Source: Brachycybe producta
Lineage: Eukaryota; Arthropoda; Diplopoda; Playtdesmida; Andrognathidae
Direction of reading: 5' to 3'
DNA length: 64,000 nucleotides
NCBI GenBank assembly: GCA_036925085.1
Contig: JAUPFP010000001.1
Location: 12,859,854 to 12,923,853, forward strand
Under the pieces are notes generated by a model. That model had not been told where the DNA came from and did no database searches. It was given only the letters and a program-made list of their open reading frames with translations. Shown in pieces: positions 59,286 through 64,000 of the stretch. Position 1 is the first letter of the stretch. Each line of letters starts with the position of its first letter. Both the position numbers and the translations under genes were made by a program.

Positions 59286-61018
59286 CCATAAAAATTGGTT
59301 GTTATTTAAATTAGAAGTGAACTATCCTAACTCCTTTGTTTATATCTTTCAAAATAAGCTTTTAATAGACAAACATGAATATCACATGCTTAAAAGTTAG
59401 GTCATTTTCAACTCACATAAAACAGCTTATTTTAAAAGATGTCAAAATGAAAATGCCCTTAAGTGATTGAGCTAGCCTTCTAAAGGCTAGTTTCTAAAAG
59501 ACTAAATGTGTGTATGTGTGTGTGAGCGTGTGCGTGCGCGCATATATGCATGTGTATTTCTGTGTCTAAACACAAAATATTTTCCGAAATTGCAAGAAAC
59601 TCTAAACTCATCCACCAACATAATCATAGAAGAAACTTTCTCTGCAATTTGTTTAATGTTTAATTTAACCTAACCACGTGAATTTTTCAAACAACTAAAC
59701 ATATATTTAGTTGTTTGCAAAACTGATGAGGTTCCACTAATAATAATTAAAAAAAATTGAACAAAAATTTTTTTTTAAATTTTCTGCCGCCAATCATGCA
59801 AACATGAAATATGTATACTGGTTTATTTTCACAAGTTAAGAGTGTGCAGTTTCTGAACAAAGTTGTGCACAAAAAAGTTACCTCCCACAATAATTCAATC
59901 TACAATTTTTGATTTATTTACCTTCTTGAAGTTGGTGGTATTTTAATTCAAGTTCTTTTTTTATTATGAGTAGTATATAAAAAGTCATTTCTGCACCACT
60001 TCTTCCCATAGGTTAACATAGAGCCTCTTACTTCATCATGTTTTGTACCGCATTCCATCGAGTGTATAGACTAGCATGAAGACATTTCTGCACCACCCCA
60101 TTGCAATACATAAGATATTGTGTTTCAGATGTTGAATGAGGAAGTAGCAGTATAAACATTTTTTTATCAACACTTAATGCATTTGAAATGTCCAGACTAC
60201 ATTGACAATGAGATTTATTATTTCCAGATGTTGGCATTGAAGAAAACCAATGTCAATGTTAACTTCTTCTAACTCTGATAGCATAAGTCATTCATTATGA
60301 AGTTAGTACAATATAAAAAGTATATTTTTTTACAATTTTTTTATGATAGTAGTCTACCATTAAAATGACTATAAACATAGATTAAATAACTTTTTTTTAT
60401 TATTTTGTCAGTGAAATACAGTATGATTTCAGTAGGAAGTGACAGTATAAAATTTTTTTATAAACACCGACTAAACTGACTACATGATTTATTATTTCCA
60501 GATGTTGGCAAGAAAAACCAATGTCAATGTTAATTTCTTCACAAGTGAAGTCTTCTCTTTTTCCATCTTTTTTTTTTCTTTGCTAATCCTGGTATTTTAC
60601 CATTAGAATACAGCTGTAAATATACATTATGGACACATAAACTATTCGGAATAAAATTTATTTTTTTTCTAGTTACTGACATTTAAGAAAACATGGTCAA
60701 GGTTAATTTTCTTATGTCTTGTATGATATATCTATGGTAATTATGAAATTTTGGCCATGAAAGTTTTTTTAACTCTTATTTTGTTTGTATAAAGTTACGA
60801 TGATATAACAGGCTTGTCAAAATATATTTTTAAAAGATTATAACTTATGAGTGTTAGTATTGTGTAACATTCATAGTTTTTTTAATTGCATTTAGAGGGT
60901 GTTGCAGGATAAAAAAATTTAACTTCCTACTTTTTAAGTTAATGAAATTAAGATAAAAAAATACAATCTTTTAAATATAAAAGAAAGTCATCTTTGTAAC
61001 TATGTCATAATCATTCAA

Positions 61019-61573
61019 ATGGAAACACGATCGCAAAGTTTACTGAAGAGGCTGCTGGAAGCTAAAAGTAAGAGTATTTATTTTTGAATATTTAGTCTAA
61101 ATTTTTATGAAAAGACTTTGAAAATTAGAATGCATACCTTCTAAAACATTTCTTCCTTGTAAAATTCCATTTCATTTGAGCTATATTTAGAGGTCCCCAA
61201 TGACTCCCAAATCTATATGGCTATTACCATAGTTTTTATATAAATCATGATAAATTTAAATTTAAAATAGAAATATTCACAACAACTTATGTATTATTTA
61301 ATTTTACAGCATGTAAAATTAATTAATTACATTTTGAAAAAAAAATTATCAATTTTGCCAAACATGTACCAACTTGGATACCCTTGGGGACCTCTAAATA
61401 TTGTTCAAATGATCAGAAATTTTAATTATGTTACTATCTATAAATAAAGAAACTTTTCAGTGGGTATGCATTCATGGATTCTTAATTTTAATTTTGAATC
61501 AACATATATAGTGTATTATATAAATATAATATATACATGTATAGTCTATTATATATATATTATATATATTATA

Positions 61574-61635
<62 letters not shown>

Positions 61636-62120
61636 GTGTAATGATATAAGGGGTATATGTTCTGAGTAACCATATTTTGACATATTGCTTACAGTTCAAA
61701 ATATGGCTACTCAGAACATTGTTACTTATACCACTTGGCTTTTAGTCTTTATGATTCAATGTACTTATGGTATATATACTTATATTTTAAATTATAGCAG
61801 CTATGGTTGTCTACCCTTCAGACATACCATACACTGTAAATGACATGAATAATGAACCCGCAGAAGAGGAAATTGATGTAGATTGGTCTGAGGAACAGTC
61901 TAATGAGGAAGGTGACAACATTGACATAGATTGGTGGGAGGACCAATCAACAATAGACTACCCAATAGAAGACACCAATACTGAAAACTGGGAAAATGAA
62001 GTCTTTACACCAGAAGAAATTGCGGCGATAGAAAGAATTACCAAATTAAGAGCGGAAATCCGCGAAAAAGAAATTGAAATTCTTCAACTTCAGCTGATTT
62101 TTAAAAATTTTATTTTTTGA
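61019..62120 (+). CDS. P4 acidic protein, two exons (function unknown)
   Basis: Exon 1 is 61019-61067 (METRSQSLLKRLLEAK, GTAAGA donor). Exon 2 starts at 61798 or 61801, a tandem TAGCAG acceptor that adds or drops one Ala, and ends at TGA 62120. The product is about 122 residues: a short basic amphipathic N-terminus, a very acidic middle with repeated EEIDVDWSEEQ / NIDIDWWEDQ (a duplication of about 18 residues), and a C-terminal coiled-coil-like helix AAIERITKLRAEIREKEIEI. I do not recognise the family. Aromatic-acidic tracts of this kind suit a protein-binding or activation region, but that is inference. It lies 1 kb inside the P4 end and upstream of the MQD gene, same strand. The 730-bp intron includes a long TA microsatellite. 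The ATG at 61803 alone would give a shorter protein. Confidence 0.6.
61500..61632. repeat. (TA)n microsatellite and adjoining hairpin
   Basis: TA runs to 61632 inside the intron of the acidic gene. Just after, GTTCTGAGTAACCATATTTTG (61660) is inverted as CAAAATATGGCTACTCAGAAC (61697-61717), a 20-bp hairpin. Confidence 0.85.
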
Positions 62121-62639
62121 TTTCATTTTTTAACATTTTCCCACGTTAAACTGTTTTTTTTTTCTTCTTAAAAAATACAAACAAAAAATATTGTATTTTT
62201 TTGAAAACCCCCCAAAAATATTTTTGCTTATTTTTGTAATTTTGCTGGTTTTTTTCTTTCTTAATCATTGTTTTTTTTGAAAAATAAAATAAATATATAT
62301 AAACATTTATTTTTGTATGTCTTTTTTCTTCTTCTTATTTTAATAAAAAAACTTCACATGCTTACAGACTGTTTAATCATCAATTTGTTTTTAAAAATAA
62401 GTATTTAATATTTTTTTAAAATACTTAACTATTTATTTCAATAAAAATATGTAATGTTCTTTGATTTTCTAATTTTTTTTAAAAATTAGCTAGTTTATGA
62501 ATTTAAATTCACTTTAACTAAACACTTTAACTTTCACTTTAACAATTATTTTTGCAAGCAAATGTAAAGTAAATGCAGGCATCACGCATTAGTTTGGTTT
62601 TGTGAATTTTTAAAATATTGAATACTATGCCTAGCTAGC
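62121..62639. other. AT-rich intergenic stretch
   Basis: Contains AAAATAAAATAAA near 62280, a possible polyadenylation signal for the acidic gene. No frame is seen. Confidence 0.4.
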
Positions 62640-63340
62640 AAATGTCTAGTATTTAACTGGTTTCTGGTTTTCATGCATTTTACATGACCTTGAGATAAAT
62701 AATTACTAAATGGGTATCTTTCAATCTACTAATTATTAAAAATGATCCACTACTATACATCTTGTTGAAAAGTCGGTTCTCATATTTTCCAAGACCTTGG
62801 ACCCGATAGTTATGAAAATGTCGACTTTAACAGCTGTTTTAAAAATAATTAACTGCTATTTTGTTTTCAAAACCTTGACCTAAACACTAAATTGATATCT
62901 AACATCTGTCTTAAAATATTCTGTTACCCTGAGTCTTCATAAAATGATGACTCATATTTTTTAAAGCCTTGACCTAAATAGTTATGAAAATGGTATTTCT
63001 AACAGCTGTTTTAAAAATAATGTACTGCTATGAGACTTGTCAACATGTTGTTTCTCATAGTTTTCAAAACCTTGACTTAAATAATTACAAAATGCATGTC
63101 TAACAGCTGTTCTAAAATGTTGTATTGCTCTTGGCCTTGTTAACATGTTAGTTCCCACATTTTTTAATGCCTTGACCTAAATAGTTATGAAATTGGCATC
63201 TTTAACAGTTGGTCTAAACATGTTGCATTGCTGTAGGCCTTGCTAAAATGTTGGTTCTCACATTTATTGAAACCTTGACCTAAGCGTTGTAATATATTTC
63301 GATGCCTTGACCTGAAGTTTCATAGGCTAAAATTACTTTA
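62640..63340 (+). repeat. ~110-120-bp degenerate repeats with AACCTTGACCTAAAT
   Basis: Five or six units carry CCTTGACCTAAATAGTTATG, AAATGGTATCT-like, TAACAGCTGTTTTAAAA and GTTGGTTCTCA words in order. CAGCTG is an E-box-type site repeated in each unit. The array lies directly upstream of the TATA box of the MQD gene. Confidence 0.75.
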
Positions 63341-63385
63341 TGATTTAACTATTGGCTAGTGATATATTCAAGGTTACAATTTTTG

Positions 63386-63393
63386 TATAAAAG
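63386..63393 (+). promoter_or_regulatory. TATA box of the P4 MQD gene
   Basis: TTTGTATAAAAGTAGAGC, 249 bp upstream of the ATG at 63635. Position and sequence match the TATA of the P2 copy (28902-28908). Confidence 0.55.
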
Positions 63394-63634
63394 TAGAGCA
63401 CATTTTACTTAAAACTCAGTATGCTCTGCAGCTCCAACTATTCATCACTATCTTTAAAGTTGGTCAGCCTCAAAGTTGTTCTTCAGTCATCTTTCGTGCT
63501 CAAAGCAGTTTCTTGTTTGTGAAACTTGTCAAGTATACTTATACACTTCAACTGAAAAAAACTTATATACTTCTATTGAAAAAAAAATTTGAAGTTTATT
63601 CAAGTTTATTTTCTAACTCAACATAAGCTTCAAT

Positions 63635-64000
63635 ATGCAAGACATCAGAGAAGTAATTGGTAAGCATTTTTAAACATTAAATATTTTTTTAAAAAAATGA
63701 GAAAAATCTGGCATGATTGGGTAGTGTTCATTTGTGACGGTGTAAATACTTCATAGAAAAAATACTGAGAAACAAAAATCTTGATAGACTTTACGGTTGA
63801 AAGTGAAGTAAGTGGCCCGAAGACTAAAAGGAAAGTCACTCCAAAAAACCAGGCTGCAAAACGTAAATCAAACATTGATAATGATGTGGGATCCTCAACC
63901 AATGTAAGCGAAGATGCAATCGCTGAATGGTTTGGACGTCATCTGAACAGATCGCAGGAAAAAAGCATAATACCAGATTTTACAGCTCACGAAACTCTCG
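63635..64000 (+). CDS. P4 spliced gene starting MQD, second copy, truncated by window end
   Basis: Exon 1 is 63635-63659 (25 nt, MQDIREVI plus one base), intron 63660-63787 (128 nt, GTAAGC..ATAG), exon 2 from 63788 (DFTVESEVSGPKTKRK, later NQAAKRKSN). It is clearly homologous to the P2 gene at 28694-28267: same 25-nt first exon, same phase-1 intron, same SGPKTKRK core and QAAKRK motif. After about residue 45 the two differ: here it reads EDAIAEWFGRHLNRSQEK, not seen in P2. The gene continues beyond the window. The function is not recognised; the basic segment could bind DNA or direct nuclear import. Confidence 0.65.

Larger units (their letters stand above)
59969..64000 (+). mobile_element. 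Maverick-type element P4, left part, runs off the window
   Basis: The start AGTAGTATATAAAAAGTCAT equals that at 24358. TTTCTGCACCACTT follows and CATTTCTGCACCAC recurs at 60080. A direct repeat (ATTTATTATTTCCAGATGTTGG, 60210-60250 and 60485-60540) lies in the terminal region. Inside are a spliced acidic gene (61019-62120), a GACCTTGACC-type repeat array (62640-63340), a TATA box (63386) and the start of a gene matching a P2 gene (63635). No polymerase is reached before the window ends. Confidence 0.55.

Overview
The window is AT-rich eukaryotic DNA from an animal, most likely an invertebrate. It has spliced genes with GT..AG introns and AATAAA signals, and a dense, nested load of metazoan transposable elements: hAT, mariner/Tc1, pogo, PIF/Harbinger, Maverick/Polinton, R2-like and Jockey/CR1-like LINEs, and a solo LTR. 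I see no bacterial or operon-like features. The phylum cannot be fixed from sequence alone.

Layout. 1-12.9 kb holds one well-supported host gene, a 13-exon RNA exonuclease of the REXO5/NEF-sp type on the + strand (coding 792-12891, 622 codons). Its introns carry a mariner remnant, several MITEs and two hAT-type elements with 8-bp target duplications. 13-16 kb is a pile of fold-back repeats with a GC-rich LTR-like insertion. 16-22.8 kb is a degraded Maverick/Polinton-class element (P1) whose long inverted ends are built of ~100-bp satellite repeats; a 1.5-kb Tc1-like fold-back sits inside it. 23.5-30.3 kb is a second Maverick (P2) on the minus strand: dUTPase, protein-primed DNA polymerase B, a small spliced gene with a TATA promoter, and an unidentified gene cut by a 5'-truncated LINE (30.3-32.8 kb).

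33.9-40.4 kb is the most striking object: a hAT-type non-autonomous element with matching terminal repeats and an 8-bp target duplication, which has swollen to 6.5 kb by growth of an internal 24-bp minisatellite to about 250 units. The units fall into ordered blocks. 40.44-42 kb is another satellite-bearing Maverick end (P3). 44.4-45.8 kb shows an unidentified minus-strand reading frame split by a hAT MITE. 46.7-47.8 kb is a pyrimidine-only tandem array that changes unit length step by step.

48.2-53.1 kb is a broken R2-like LINE opened by a stretch holding a PIF/Harbinger transposase, with a 73-bp duplicate at each side. 53.3-54.3 kb is a transposase pseudogene ending in a perfect 38-bp hairpin. 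55-58.3 kb has tandem repeats and a solo LTR. 58.8-59.3 kb is a DUF4806-like gene remnant. 59.97 kb to the window end is a further Maverick (P4) with two spliced small genes, one of which repeats the first-exon structure of a P2 gene.

Maverick copies are described only as they stand, breaks included; no repaired sequence is given.
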